A stretch of 5,205 nt of DNA. Source: Thioalkalivibrio sp. GTDB lineage: Bacteria; Pseudomonadota; Gammaproteobacteria; Ectothiorhodospirales; Ectothiorhodospiraceae. Each line of letters begins with the position of its first letter. The stretch's first letter is position 1. Shown here piece after piece: positions 5,202 to 5,205 of the stretch. The stretch lies in contig PUOZ01000295.1 in NCBI GenBank assembly GCA_003553165.1, positions 1-5,205 of the forward strand, read 5' to 3'. Below the pieces are notes generated by a model. That model was not told the DNA's origin, searched no databases, and saw nothing but the letters and a program-made list of their open reading frames with translations. The position numbers and the translations under genes were made by a program.

Positions 5202-5205
5202 GCGC

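Overview
The window is GC-rich and reads as gammaproteobacterial chromosome. The closest fit is a purple sulfur or sulfur-oxidising group such as Chromatiales/Ectothiorhodospiraceae. That placement is inference: it rests on high GC, an EnvC-CtpA cell-wall pair divergent from a YibN-type rhodanese (an arrangement known in gammaproteobacteria), a sucrose-phosphate-phosphatase-like gene (sucrose is a common compatible solute in halophiles) and a sulfide-sensor-like ArsR regulator.

Layout. Positions 1-740 (+) hold the 3' part of a HAD-family sucrose-phosphate phosphatase; its N-terminus lies outside the window. Positions 741-1201, between two convergent genes, hold no credible gene. They contain a composite repeat: two homologous units of about 180-195 bp in tandem, each bounded by inward-facing arms made of 9-bp repeats. 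The two outer arms match each other as an inverted repeat (31 of 32 bases), and the two inner arms match each other with a different consensus, so the whole is a nested palindrome.

Positions 1202-4335 are a minus-strand run read in the order envC, ctpA, yajL. EnvC is a periplasmic coiled-coil protein with a degenerate LytM domain, the type that activates peptidoglycan amidases. CtpA is a periplasmic PDZ/S41 serine protease. YajL is a DJ-1 family protein whose GTG start overlaps the ctpA stop (GTGA), so the two are probably translationally coupled.

Positions 4336-4400 are a short divergent promoter region with a 7-bp perfect dyad. From it, on the plus strand, run an ArsR-family regulator and, 18 bases later, a membrane-anchored rhodanese of the YibN type with an intact catalytic loop. 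The regulator has two cysteines 66 residues apart, in the places used by the persulfide sensors SqrR and BigR, and lacks the metal-binding CxC motif. The most economical reading is a small sulfide/persulfide-responsive regulator-sulfurtransferase operon placed back-to-back with cell-envelope genes.

The items most worth a second look are the nested repeat and the ArsR-rhodanese pair. No wholly new system is evident; the other genes belong to familiar families.
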